Assembly (NCBI GenBank): GCA_965601425.1
Contig: CBFCWF010000102.1
Coordinates: 1 to 14,240 of the forward strand
Direction of reading: 5' to 3'
DNA from: Thiosocius sp965601425
GTDB taxonomy: Bacteria > Pseudomonadota > Gammaproteobacteria > Chromatiales > Chromatiaceae
DNA length: 14,240 bases
Part shown: piece by piece, positions 6,912-13,940 of the stretch
How the letters are laid out: the number at the start of each line of letters is the position of its first letter
How positions within the stretch are numbered: position 1 is the stretch's first letter
Program-made: the position numbers and the translations under genes
Notes under the pieces: model-generated
What the model was told of the DNA's origin: nothing
Databases searched by the model: none
Seen by the model: the letters and a program-made list of their open reading frames with translations, nothing else

Positions 6912-6941
6912 ATTATCGGCGTTTGGTGAAGAAAGGCCCAA
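6912..6941 (-). promoter_or_regulatory. Candidate promoter for the IMPase-family gene
   Basis: On the minus strand GATAAT (6917-6912) matches five of six -10 positions and lies about 40 bases before the start. A partial -35, TTGGGC (6941-6936), is 18 bases upstream. The -35 match is weak. Confidence 0.3.
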
Positions 6942-6944
6942 ACG

Positions 6945-6954
6945 GGGAATTCCC
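6945..6954. repeat. Perfect 10-bp palindrome GGGAATTCCC in a divergent spacer
   Basis: It lies between the divergent IMPase-family and slt genes, just upstream of the candidate minus-strand -35 box. A dimeric regulator could bind here, but a 10-bp palindrome alone is weak evidence. Confidence 0.3.
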
Positions 6955-7000
6955 TATTGCCATGCCTCCGCCCAACGCCTACGCTCAAGCCGACAGATCA

Positions 7001-7007
7001 GGGTGGA
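7001..7007 (+). promoter_or_regulatory. slt: Ribosome site that decides the slt GTG start
   Basis: GGGTGGA is 9 bases before the GTG at 7017. Starting there puts a clean signal peptide at the very N-terminus, whereas the upstream ATG at 6957 would add 20 residues, rich in Pro and Thr, ahead of it. Confidence 0.5.
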
Positions 7008-7016
7008 CTCGACATC

Positions 7017-9002
7017 GTGCCGAAACGCGTCATCATCGCCTTATTCGTCGTCTTTGCCGTGTCGGCGGCGGCGCAAACCCCGGCCGCCGCGCTCGACGAA
7101 CAAAGGGCACGCTTCCTCGAAGCCGAGCAGGCGCTCGCACGCGGCGACCAGGCACGCCTCGAGCGCCTCAGTGCCCGCCTTCGCGACTACCCGCTGCTGC
7201 CCTACCTCGAGTATCAGGCGTTGCTGAAGCGACTCGGGCAGGCGGGCAATCGCGAGGTCGAGGACTTTCTGAAGGCACACCAGAATACTCCGCTCAGCGG
7301 GCGGCTCCGCGCGCAATGGCTCCGGCGGCTGGCCCGCGGGCAGCGCTGGCCCGAATACCTCACTTTCTACGCCCCGACCAGCAGCATCGAGCTGCAGTGC
7401 TATCAGCTACATGCGCTGATCGAGACCGGCAAGACCGACCAGGCGCTGCCGAAGGTGGCCGACATCTGGCTCTACGGCAAGTCCAGGCCGCGCGCCTGCG
7501 ACCCGGTTTTTGCGGCCTGGACCGCGGCGGGCTACCGCACGAACGACATGATCTGGCAGCGTATCGAAAAGGCAATGACACTGGGCGAGTCGGGCCTCGC
7601 AAGATACCTCGCGCGCCCGCTGACGCGCGACGATCAGCTGTGGGTAGAGCGCTGGATCGGCCTCTACAGCAAACCGTCGAAGGCCGGCGACACGAAGGCC
7701 TTCTCCAAGCCCCACCCTTACCGCGAGGCAATGCTGGCACAGGCCGTGCGGCGCCTGGCACGCTGGAACGGACTCAAGGCGGTCGTATTGTGGCAGAGAA
7801 TCGAACCGCGCTACCCGTTCACCGCCGACCAGACCCGAAGCGTCGAGCACTACATTGTTCGCAACCTAGCGCGCACGCCTGGTGATGCGGCGTACGCGTT
7901 CGTGCGCGGTGTCGAGGTCGGCGACAGTAACGGCGACCTCAAGGTGCACGAGGCACGCATCCATTCGGCGCTGCTGCGCGAGGACTGGAACCAAGTGGCC
8001 GAATGGATCGCTGTACTGCCGCAGGAAGAGCGCGACACCGATCGCTGGACCTACTGGCTGGCACGCGCGCTCGAGGGCGAAGGCGATACGGTCGCGGCCC
8101 GGGCGCTATATCAGAAGGCCGCACGAGAGCGCAGCTATTACGGTTTTCTCGCGGCCGACCAGATCGGCGGCGACTATCAACTCTCGCACAGCGAGACGCC
8201 CGCTGCTGCGGGGCTCGTGAATCAGATCGCCGATATCGCGGCGGTGCGCCGCGCCGCGGAGTTGTTCACGTTGGAACGCTGGATCGATGCCCGACGCGAA
8301 TGGCGTTGGGCCACCGCGGAGATGGGCGCGAATGAATTGAAGGCAGCGGCCAAGCTGGCCGAGCAGCGCGGCTGGCACGACCAGGCCATCTTCACGCTGG
8401 CCAAGACCGGTTACTGGGACGATCTGGAACTGCGCTTCCCGATGGCCTATGCGGAGCTGGTCGAGGCGAACGCAAAGCTTCACGACATCGACATCGCATG
8501 GATATTTGCGGTGATGCGCCAGGAAAGTGCCTTCATGGACGACGCACGTTCGCATGCGGGGGCCATGGGCCTGATGCAGCTGATGCCCGCGACCGCGCGC
8601 AGCGTTGCCCGCAAGGTGCTGAAACGCAAACCGCCGCGTCGCAAGGAACTGTTCGAACCGGACACCAATATCGCGCTCGGCAGCGCCTACCTAAAGCAGA
8701 TGAAAGGCGAACTCGGCGACAGCGCGGTGCTCGCCACCGCCGCATACAATGCCGGTCCGCATCGCGTCACGCGCTGGCTGCCCAAGCAGACACTGCCGGC
8801 TGATGTATGGATCGAGCTGGTGCCGTTCCATGAGACCCGTGGCTACCTGCGCCGGGTCCTTGCCTACACGGTCATTTACGAAAAGCGCATGGGGCTCACG
8901 CCGACCCGGCTGCGGGACCGCCTGCACCCGGTGCCTCCCAATCTCAGCCTCCTCGGTAGCGCACGAACCGCCGGTGAACAGAAGGGCATGTCAGCCGGCT
9001 GA
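7017..9002 (+). CDS. slt: Soluble lytic murein transglycosylase Slt
   Basis: Slt cleaves the MurNAc-GlcNAc bond of peptidoglycan in the periplasm, leaving 1,6-anhydro ends. With a GTG start it has 661 residues, close to E. coli Slt70. An N-terminal signal peptide (basic PKR, then a hydrophobic IIALFVVFAVSAAA stretch and Ala-rich cleavage region) comes first. A long superhelical U/L domain of helices spans about 30-480. The C-terminal catalytic SLT domain has the Glu503 acid/base in MRQESAF, AGAMGLMQLMPATA at about 515-528, and AAYNAG at 575-580. All catalytic landmarks are intact. The spacing to the divergent IMPase-family gene is 144 bases. The last codons overlap the end of the opposite Sel1 gene by 12 bases. 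Whether the start is GTG 7017 or ATG 6957 is the only uncertainty. Confidence 0.95.
   Translation: MPKRVIIALFVVFAVSAAAQTPAAALDEQRARFLEAEQALARGDQARLERLSARLRDYPLLPYLEYQALLKRLGQAGNREVEDFLKAHQNTPLSGRLRAQWLRRLARGQRWPEYLTFYAPTSSIELQCYQLHALIETGKTDQALPKVADIWLYGKSRPRACDPVFAAWTAAGYRTNDMIWQRIEKAMTLGESGLARYLARPLTRDDQLWVERWIGLYSKPSKAGDTKAFSKPHPYREAMLAQAVRRLARWNGLKAVVLWQRIEPRYPFTADQTRSVEHYIVRNLARTPGDAAYAFVRGVEVGDSNGDLKVHEARIHSALLREDWNQVAEWIAVLPQEERDTDRWTYWLARALEGEGDTVAARALYQKAARERSYYGFLAADQIGGDYQLSHSETPAAAGLVNQIADIAAVRRAAELFTLERWIDARREWRWATAEMGANELKAAAKLAEQRGWHDQAIFTLAKTGYWDDLELRFPMAYAELVEANAKLHDIDIAWIFAVMRQESAFMDDARSHAGAMGLMQLMPATARSVARKVLKRKPPRRKELFEPDTNIALGSAYLKQMKGELGDSAVLATAAYNAGPHRVTRWLPKQTLPADVWIELVPFHETRGYLRRVLAYTVIYEKRMGLTPTRLRDRLHPVPPNLSLLGSARTAGEQKGMSAG
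8991..9002. other. Shared palindromic stop region of slt and the second Sel1 gene
   Basis: TCAGCCGGCTGA is a perfect 12-bp palindrome. Read on either strand it encodes Ser-Ala-Gly-stop, so both proteins end in SAG and both use the same DNA for their last four codons. Confidence 0.95.
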
Positions 9003-9617
9003 TCCGTCCTGGCCGGTCATGCGCGCACGTACCGCCTGCACCTCGGCGGGGTCCATACGCTGGATCAGGTGCTTCACGTAGTCCTCGGCTCGCTTGCTGC
9101 CGTTGACATGAGCGAGTGACAGCCACTGCAGCGCGGCCGCATCGTCGCGCACCACCCCCCTGCCCTCCATCAGCATCTTTCCCAGCGCGAACTGCGCGGT
9201 CGGCATGCCCTGGTCGGCCGCCCTCAGGTACCAGTCCACCGCAGCCTGGATATCCTTTTCCGCGCCGTACTGGGCGAAGCGGTACATCGTGGCCACCACG
9301 TACTGAGCCTTGGCCGAGCCGAGTTCAGCCGCCTCCAGGTACAGCGCGCGCGCCCGATCCTCGTCCATCTCGACCCCGGTGCCATTGGCGAACATCCAGG
9401 CCAGCGTGATCAAAGCCCCCTGATGCCGCTGCGCCGCCGCCTTTTCGAACCAGGCGCGCGCCTGTTCGTAATCCAATGCGACACCATCCGCATTACCGTA
9501 CATCACGCCGAGGCGGAACTGGGCTTCGGGGTTTCCCGCCCTCGCCGCGCTGCGGATCGCCGCCTGCGCTCGCAGCTGGTCGGGGCTGAAGGTGGCGCGG
9601 GTGTCCTGCTCTGACAT
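8991..9617 (-). CDS. Sel1-repeat protein
   Basis: A 208-residue alpha-solenoid of Sel1-like repeats. Following a 27-residue helical lead, four repeats are seen at about 28-64, 65-100, 101-136 and 137-173. Their key strings are GNPEAQFRLGVMYGN, ARAWFEKAAAQ, AWMFANGTGVEMDED, AVDWYLRAADQG, AQFALGKMLMEGRGV and ALQWLSLA. A charged helical tail (174-208) follows. There is no signal peptide, so it is probably a cytoplasmic adaptor. The ATG at 9617 is supported by AAGAGGAAACGGT directly before it; the frame stays open to 9890 but the extra part is low-complexity shadow. It resembles the 146-residue Sel1 protein at 3743-4183, particularly in GNPEAQ(F/Y)R, and may be a paralogue. It lies downstream of rsd on the same strand, 197 bases away, so it is likely transcribed separately. 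Confidence 0.9.
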   Translation of the reverse strand: MSEQDTRATFSPDQLRAQAAIRSAARAGNPEAQFRLGVMYGNADGVALDYEQARAWFEKAAAQRHQGALITLAWMFANGTGVEMDEDRARALYLEAAELGSAKAQYVVATMYRFAQYGAEKDIQAAVDWYLRAADQGMPTAQFALGKMLMEGRGVVRDDAAALQWLSLAHVNGSKRAEDYVKHLIQRMDPAEVQAVRARMTGQDGSAG

Positions 9618-9814
9618 ACCGTTTCCTCTTTTAGCGCGAATACTACCCAACGGCGCCCGGGCAGATCTTCCCATAACTGACCGGGTTTCCGTGTCAGCGT
9701 TGGCGTCCGCCACCGGGCTCATCGGGAGGAAGGTTCGGTAAGCGACCCCGCAGCGCGGGCCGGGTCGGGGCACGGGGCCCGCTCGAAGGTTAAGGCACGA
9801 CCGCGGCGTCGCGG
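9618..9814. other. Longest non-coding gap (197 bases) between Sel1 gene and rsd
   Basis: Both flanking genes are on the minus strand. The gap holds the rsd-proximal hairpin listed separately, a GGAAACC site at 9684-9690 (minus strand) and a Sel1 ribosome site at its left end. Near the Sel1 start the minus strand reads TAGTAT, a possible -10, without a fitting -35. I see no small gene or RNA that I can support. Confidence 0.5.
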
Positions 9815-9816
9815 TC
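9799..9816 (-). terminator. Hairpin at the end of rsd, possible terminator
   Basis: GACCGC (9799-9804) and GCGGTC (9811-9816) form a perfect 6-bp stem with a 6-base loop, overlapping the rsd stop codon. The downstream minus strand reads GTGCCTTAACC, with no U-tract, so termination would have to be weak or Rho-dependent. Confidence 0.25.
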
Positions 9817-10261
9817 AGCGGGCGGTCAGGGCCTGGATGATGCGATCTTCCATTTCGACACGAACGGCCAGTTCCTCGCCCAATTTGCAAAGATCGCGGT
9901 CGAGCTGGCTGAGATCGAGGTCGTGGTCCGAGGCATCGTACTTGTCGTTGAAATCGACCGCCACCTCGGAGGCCTCAGCGATCCGCGGGTAGACCTCGCG
10001 CGCAACCTCGAGCACCTGAGTGCGCCGCTCGCGCCCGGCAACGATGCGTTCGTAGATCTCGAAATGACCGAATGCGGAATAGTCAACCAAGACCTGGCAG
10101 AACGACTGCAGGACATCGACGCTCGGGTTCTTTTCGAACGGCTCCAGGCCCGCGACCCGACAGAACATCGCAAGCATCTCCTGGCGTTCATCGAGCAGTT
10201 TGCGCACCATTTCATGCGTTCGCTCGCGACGGTCCTTCTTCTGCGGTTCGCTCATCGTCAT
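9815..10261 (-). CDS. rsd: Rsd/AlgQ family anti-sigma-70 regulator
   Basis: Rsd binds sigma-70 in the cytoplasm and lowers its competition with alternative sigma factors, mainly in stationary phase; in pseudomonads the homologue AlgQ affects alginate and other genes. The protein is 148 residues (E. coli Rsd is about 158). The signature FCQVLVDYSAFGHFEIYERI at 54-73 matches the E. coli stretch with FCQSLVDYLSAGHFSIYERI. The N-terminal basic helix (KKDRRERTHEMVRKLLDERQEML) and the C-terminal LGEELAVRVEMEDRIIQAL are also as expected. ATG codons at 10261 and 10255 are both possible; GAAG precedes the second by a better distance. The frame extends to 10345, but family length favours the shorter form. 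It is divergent from the secreted Gly/Pro-rich gene. Confidence 0.92.
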   Translation of the reverse strand: MTMSEPQKKDRRERTHEMVRKLLDERQEMLAMFCRVAGLEPFEKNPSVDVLQSFCQVLVDYSAFGHFEIYERIVAGRERRTQVLEVAREVYPRIAEASEVAVDFNDKYDASDHDLDLSQLDRDLCKLGEELAVRVEMEDRIIQALTAR

Positions 10262-10298
10262 GAATCTTCGATACTCGATACTGTGCTCTGGCAAGCGT

Positions 10299-10326
10299 AG
10301 TTTACTCCTAATCAGTTCCGCGTAAA
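10299..10326 (-). promoter_or_regulatory. rsd: Candidate rsd promoter
   Basis: On the minus strand TTTACG (10326-10321) and TAAACT (10304-10299) are 16 bases apart, each matching four of six sigma-70 positions, about 40 bases before the rsd start. Two CGATACT copies lie between it and the gene. Confidence 0.3.
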
Positions 10327-10392
10327 CCGGGTAGCGCGCGGACACCCGCCAACAGGTTTCCGCGCCGAGGGCATGCGCGTATCGACGGGGTT

Positions 10393-10412
10393 CACAGCGG
10401 CTGCCCGCTGTG
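10393..10412 (+). promoter_or_regulatory. Eight-bp hairpin before the GTG start of the secreted protein
   Basis: CACAGCGG (10393-10400) pairs perfectly with CCGCTGTG (10405-10412) across a 4-base loop, 13 bases before the GTG at 10426. No Shine-Dalgarno is visible between them. It could be an operator or an RNA stem that affects translation of this gene. It is not positioned to end any plus-strand gene, because the upstream gene runs the other way. Confidence 0.45.
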
Positions 10413-10425
10413 GAATATTGCGCCC

Positions 10426-11082
10426 GTGAGAAGATGCGCCACCCTGTTGTTCTGCTGCATGCTGTCGATCAGCACATCGGTGCCGGCCTATGGCAATTAC
10501 ACGGGGGAAGACAATCCGTTCCTCGAGGCCATGCTGCGCATGATGGAGATTGCGGGCTTGATCGACCGCAACGACGTGCCGCTTGGCGCCCCCTACCTGC
10601 CGGGGTACGGCCAGTCGATGGCCCCCGGATTTGCCGGCCTGGGCGGCTGGCCCGGTTACCCGGCGATGGGTGCGTTTCCCGGGATGTCAACGCTGAACGG
10701 ACTGGGCGGACTGCCGGGCAGTGCGATGGTACCCGGTGGGGGCTGGCCCGGGGCGGCCGTTCCGAACCCGGGCGGCATGCCGGGCGACTTGATGAACCGC
10801 GGGTGGTCGGGGCGGAGTTCGAACTCGGCTAGCAGTGGCTACCTCGATGGCGTCTGGGAACTCAGCAACGGCAGCGTCGTCGTGATCAAGCGGGGTCGCG
10901 CGCGCCTGTACGTCTCCAAAGAACGCCACCAGGACTTCACCATCGGATACGATCAGCAGCACTTCTGGTGGACACCGCGCGGCGGTAACACCACCTCGCA
11001 CTATCGCTACCGGTTTCGCGACGGGCGAATGATACTTCGCGACAATCAGGGCAAGGTGCTGCTGATGCGCCGCCGCAGTTGA
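10426..11082 (+). CDS. Secreted Gly/Pro-rich protein of unknown function
   Basis: A 218-residue protein beginning with GTG. Residues 1-23 form a signal peptide (RR, then CATLLFCCMLSIS, then SVPAYG before cleavage). A short acidic segment (24-50) leads into a low-complexity Gly, Pro, Met and Trp-rich stretch at about 53-128, with repeated G-W-P-G and P-G-G units. A compact C-terminal domain (139-218) begins LDGVWELSNG, where a strand-turn pattern is followed by FWWTPRGGN and a basic tail ending RRRS. The end domain looks like a small all-beta module; the middle looks disordered. I do not recognise the family. The start has no ribosome site and a hairpin in front of it; an ATG at 10434 is out of frame. 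The stop is 106 bases before the NDUFA9-like gene, on the same strand. Confidence 0.72.
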   Translation: MRRCATLLFCCMLSISTSVPAYGNYTGEDNPFLEAMLRMMEIAGLIDRNDVPLGAPYLPGYGQSMAPGFAGLGGWPGYPAMGAFPGMSTLNGLGGLPGSAMVPGGGWPGAAVPNPGGMPGDLMNRGWSGRSSNSASSGYLDGVWELSNGSVVVIKRGRARLYVSKERHQDFTIGYDQQHFWWTPRGGNTTSHYRYRFRDGRMILRDNQGKVLLMRRRS

Positions 11083-11188
11083 GCCTGCGCCGCTTGAGGC
11101 GCGCGTCGCAGCAAGGCAGAATTGATCATGGGCGGAACGGCACAGCCATCGCGGCACCGGGCGAGCCCCACCGGAGCAGCAGACAATC

Positions 11189-12139
11189 ATGAAGATAACG
11201 CGCATTGCGCTGATCGGTGGTTCGGGTTTCGTCGGCAGGCACCTGAGCCGCCACCTGCATGGCCGCGGATATGCATGTCGCGTCGTCACGCGTCACGCAC
11301 ATCGCCACCGCGAGCTTGCCACGGTTGCCGAACTCGTCGAGGCTGACCCGTTCGACCAGAGGCAGCTCACCGCGGCGCTCGACGGTTGCGATGCGGTCGT
11401 CCATCTGGTCGGCATCCTGAACGCCAGCGATGCCGAGCGCAGTTTTCGCCGGATCCATGTCGAGCTGGTCGAAAGCGTACTCACGGCCTGCCTGGCGGTC
11501 GGGGTCCGCAGGCTGTTGCACATGAGCGCATTGAACGCCGACGAGGCAAGCGGCGGCAGTCAGTACCTGCGAACCAAAGGCGAGGGCGAAAATCGTGCGC
11601 ACATCCTTGGCAAGGCCGCGATTGCAGTGACCAGCTTCCGCCCGTCGGTGATCTTTGGTCCGGATGACAGCTTTCTCAACCGCTTCGCCACGCTGTTGAA
11701 AATCCCCGGTCCAATGCCGCTCGCCTGTCCCGATGCCAAGCTCGCGCCGGTCTACGTCGGCGACGTCGTCGCCGCATTCGCAAACGCGCTCAATGACCCC
11801 AAGACCTTCGGAAAGCACTACGAATTGTGCGGCCCACAGGTCTATACACTCGAACAGCTGGTGCGTTTCGTCGCCCGCCACAGCGGCCGTGACAAACGCA
11901 TCATCCGACTGTCCGACAAACTCTCACGACTGCAGGCATCGATGCTGCAGCACGTTCCGGGAAAGCCGTTCACCCCAGACAACTACCTTTCCCTGCGTAC
12001 CGCGAGCGTCTGTCACGAAGACGGGCTGCGCGCCCTCGGGGTGATACCGACCTCGCTCGAAAACGCCGGCGTACGCTTGCTCAGCAAAACCGACAGAAAC
12101 TGGCAGCGCGGCGAACTGCGCCGACTCAGCCAGCGCTGA
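11189..12139 (+). CDS. NDUFA9-like NAD(P)-dependent atypical SDR/epimerase family protein
   Basis: A 316-residue extended or atypical short-chain dehydrogenase-type protein. The Rossmann GGSGFVG motif is at 10-16, followed by VVHLVGIL at 70-77 and MSALNAD at 112-118. Tyr126 and Lys130 of the YxxxK pair lie in SQYLRTKGEGE, and RPSVIFGPDDSFLNRFA at 151-167 is typical of the NDUFA9-like group. NDUFA9 is an accessory subunit of mitochondrial complex I; bacterial members are often annotated as complex I NDUFA9 subunit family proteins, but their role there is mostly unproven. The ATG at 11189 has GGAGCAGCAGAC upstream. It overlaps the end of the opposite metallopeptidase gene by 14 bases. A general NAD(P)-binding nucleoside-sugar epimerase is the alternative. 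Confidence 0.88.
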   Translation: MKITRIALIGGSGFVGRHLSRHLHGRGYACRVVTRHAHRHRELATVAELVEADPFDQRQLTAALDGCDAVVHLVGILNASDAERSFRRIHVELVESVLTACLAVGVRRLLHMSALNADEASGGSQYLRTKGEGENRAHILGKAAIAVTSFRPSVIFGPDDSFLNRFATLLKIPGPMPLACPDAKLAPVYVGDVVAAFANALNDPKTFGKHYELCGPQVYTLEQLVRFVARHSGRDKRIIRLSDKLSRLQASMLQHVPGKPFTPDNYLSLRTASVCHEDGLRALGVIPTSLENAGVRLLSKTDRNWQRGELRRLSQR

Positions 12140-13190
12140 ACCGCGGGACGGGTCGCTTCTCGAGCCGCTCCAGATAGACCTGCCGCCGGGCGGCAGGTAA
12201 CGCGGCAATCGCATCACAGGCGGCATGGAATGCGCGCATGTCCCCATCGAGCAGCTGCAGCAGGCCGCCGAATGCGGGCAACAATGCCGTGTAGGTGTCG
12301 ATGCTCGCCAGGTGCGCGTTGTTCAGCGGACGATCGAACCAGCGATCGTATCCCGGGTGTTCGCCCCAGCCCGCCCTGAGCGCCGCATACTCGGCACGCA
12401 GGTCCTCGAAGACCCGTTCCTTGCGTTCTTGCAGCGCGGAAGACGGAAGCCCAGCCGCGTAGATCCTGTTCAGGCGCCCGCGGGCACGCCCCAGCAGCTC
12501 CAGGAAATCGCGCCGCCGACCTTCCCACTGCGTATGTTGAAGACGCTCCTCCGCGCTGCCGTGGCGCAGCAACCAGCGTCTTGTGCCCTCGCGCTCCACC
12601 AGGCTCGCATAGGCCTCGTTGAATGCGCTGTCGCCGGGCACGTAGAGGGCCTCGTGCGCCAGCTCATGGAACACCAGCGCGGCGATGTTGGGCAGCGGCC
12701 AGTCGATCACGGTACTGGGCAGCGGATCGCTGAACCAGCCGAGGGTGGAGTAAGCCGGGACTGGCTCGACCGCTACATCCCAGCCGTCGCGGCGCAACCC
12801 TTCGGCGAACCGCGCTGCGGCGTCCCGGCTGAAATAGCCGCGATAGCTGGCACAGCCGACGACCGGATAACACCAGCTGCGGGGCTGCAGCGAATCAAAG
12901 GGCGCCGCCACCACGCTCCAGACCAGCGCCTCGCGCCCGACCGACGCATACAGGCGGTAGCTGCCGCTGGCGGGCAGACCCAGCGCATCGCGGGCGAACT
13001 GCCGGATCTCGGGCAGGCGCTCGAGACGCCGGCGCTCGGCGGGCGTCGTCCGTGGGTCAAGCAACACATCCTCGACGGGCCGCGTCGCGGTGATCACCCC
13101 CATCTGACCGGCCGCCGTGTGCAGATAGTAGCCCACGGAACTGCAAGCGCTCAGCGAACACAGCGTCACTGCAGCAAGCAACAGGCGCAT
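12126..13190 (-). CDS. Putative lipoprotein aminopeptidase (COG4324, PF10023-like)
   Basis: A 354-residue protein with a lipoprotein signal: MRLLLAAVTLCSLSAC, lipobox LSAC with Cys16, followed by Ser, so outer-membrane sorting is likely. A zinc-protease HExxH motif, HELAH, is at 175-179 inside ALVFHELAHEALYV, with a candidate third ligand Glu192 in FNEAYASLVE. This layout (HELAH then FNE-A-A) fits the putative aminopeptidase family COG4324/PF10023, whose substrates I do not know. The rest is mainly helical with Arg-rich segments. The ATG at 13190 is 6 bases after the stop of the upstream lipoprotein gene, which points to an operon and coupled translation, though no clear Shine-Dalgarno is seen. 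Its stop overlaps the opposite NDUFA9-like gene by 14 bases. The call is firm at family level and weak on function. Confidence 0.85.
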   Translation of the reverse strand: MRLLLAAVTLCSLSACSSVGYYLHTAAGQMGVITATRPVEDVLLDPRTTPAERRRLERLPEIRQFARDALGLPASGSYRLYASVGREALVWSVVAAPFDSLQPRSWCYPVVGCASYRGYFSRDAAARFAEGLRRDGWDVAVEPVPAYSTLGWFSDPLPSTVIDWPLPNIAALVFHELAHEALYVPGDSAFNEAYASLVEREGTRRWLLRHGSAEERLQHTQWEGRRRDFLELLGRARGRLNRIYAAGLPSSALQERKERVFEDLRAEYAALRAGWGEHPGYDRWFDRPLNNAHLASIDTYTALLPAFGGLLQLLDGDMRAFHAACDAIAALPAARRQVYLERLEKRPVPRFSAG

Positions 13191-13196
13191 CGTGGG

Positions 13197-13904
13197 CTAT
13201 ATCGGAAAGAACACCGCCGAGGCGACGCCCTGAATAACGTTCTTGATCTGGCGATTGCTGCTGTCCGCCACGACCTGGGCCATGTAATCCTGCAATGCGA
13301 TCAACTTGCCGGCGAGCCGCTCGAAGCTGAGATCGCCGCTGCCCTCGAGTGAGTTGCTGAGCAGATACAGCCGGCCTCGCGGGTCGCGTTTCTGCTCGAG
13401 CTTCCAGAATGCCACCTCGTAGTTACGCGCCAGGTAGTGCAGCCGCTGGGGATCCAACCTGTTGTGCAGGTAGAATTCGCTGCGCCCCCCGTAGCCGTCG
13501 AGCAGCATCGTGCGCAGACCCTCGACGAACGCGGCCACACGATCCCCAGCATAGTGTTCGTCGAAGGCCAGCTGGATCGCCGCCGCGGACCGCCTGCCCT
13601 GCAGCCCCGGGTGGTGCTTGAGGCGGCGCAGGCCGAACAGGGCGTTCATTGCGGCCGCCCGCGTCTTGTAGCGACCTCGCTCCAGTTGGGCGGGGTTGCG
13701 TACATAGAGCTTGCGCGCCAGTTCACGCAGGTAACGCAGACTCTGGTCGATACTGGTCTCGGCCACCATATCCACGTCGCTCTTGGCGACGGCGTCGATC
13801 TCGAACGCACTCGCCTGGACCGGTTGGTCCGCAGCCGGCCGCAACTGACAGGCGGTCAGCGCGCCGCAGACAATCGCCAGGATCAGACACTGGGCCCGCG
13901 TCAT
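13197..13904 (-). CDS. Conserved hypothetical lipoprotein
   Basis: A 235-residue protein with a lipoprotein signal MTRAQCLILAIVCGALTAC; the lipobox LTAC ends at Cys19 and Gln follows, consistent with the outer membrane. After a short linker, a mostly helical domain contains SIDQSLRYLRELARKLYVRNP at about 51-71, RRLKHHPGL, a run GDRVAAFVEGLRTMLLDGYGG, and RLYLLSNSLEGSGDLSFERLAGKLIALQDYMA near the end. The C-terminal SNRQIKNVIQGVASAVFFPI is hydrophobic. I recall related lipoproteins in other proteobacteria but cannot name the family or function. It sits between the NDUFAF7-like methyltransferase (36 bases upstream) and the lipoprotein peptidase (6 bases downstream), in one apparent operon. No strong ribosome site lies before the ATG at 13904. 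Confidence 0.8.
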   Translation of the reverse strand: MTRAQCLILAIVCGALTACQLRPAADQPVQASAFEIDAVAKSDVDMVAETSIDQSLRYLRELARKLYVRNPAQLERGRYKTRAAAMNALFGLRRLKHHPGLQGRRSAAAIQLAFDEHYAGDRVAAFVEGLRTMLLDGYGGRSEFYLHNRLDPQRLHYLARNYEVAFWKLEQKRDPRGRLYLLSNSLEGSGDLSFERLAGKLIALQDYMAQVVADSSNRQIKNVIQGVASAVFFPI

Positions 13905-13940
13905 CTCGGCACAGGTCTGCCGGGTACACGGACATGCCGG

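Noticed and set aside
9618..9890. Upstream extension of the second Sel1 frame
   Set aside because: Low-complexity Arg/Pro sequence that runs into rsd; a strong ribosome site precedes the ATG at 9617.
10426..11082. Gly/Pro-rich tract as a collagen-like or tandem-repeat protein
   Set aside because: There is no regular G-x-y period or exact repeat unit, only a biased composition.
11087..11102. GCGCC-GGCGC hairpin after the secreted-protein gene
   Set aside because: Only a 5-bp stem and no T-run; too weak to call a terminator.
12225..13352. Long plus-strand open frame of 375 codons
   Set aside because: It lies antisense to the peptidase and lipoprotein genes, has no domain I recognise, and its composition is what a GC-rich antisense frame gives. 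The minus-strand frames have lipoboxes and HELAH.
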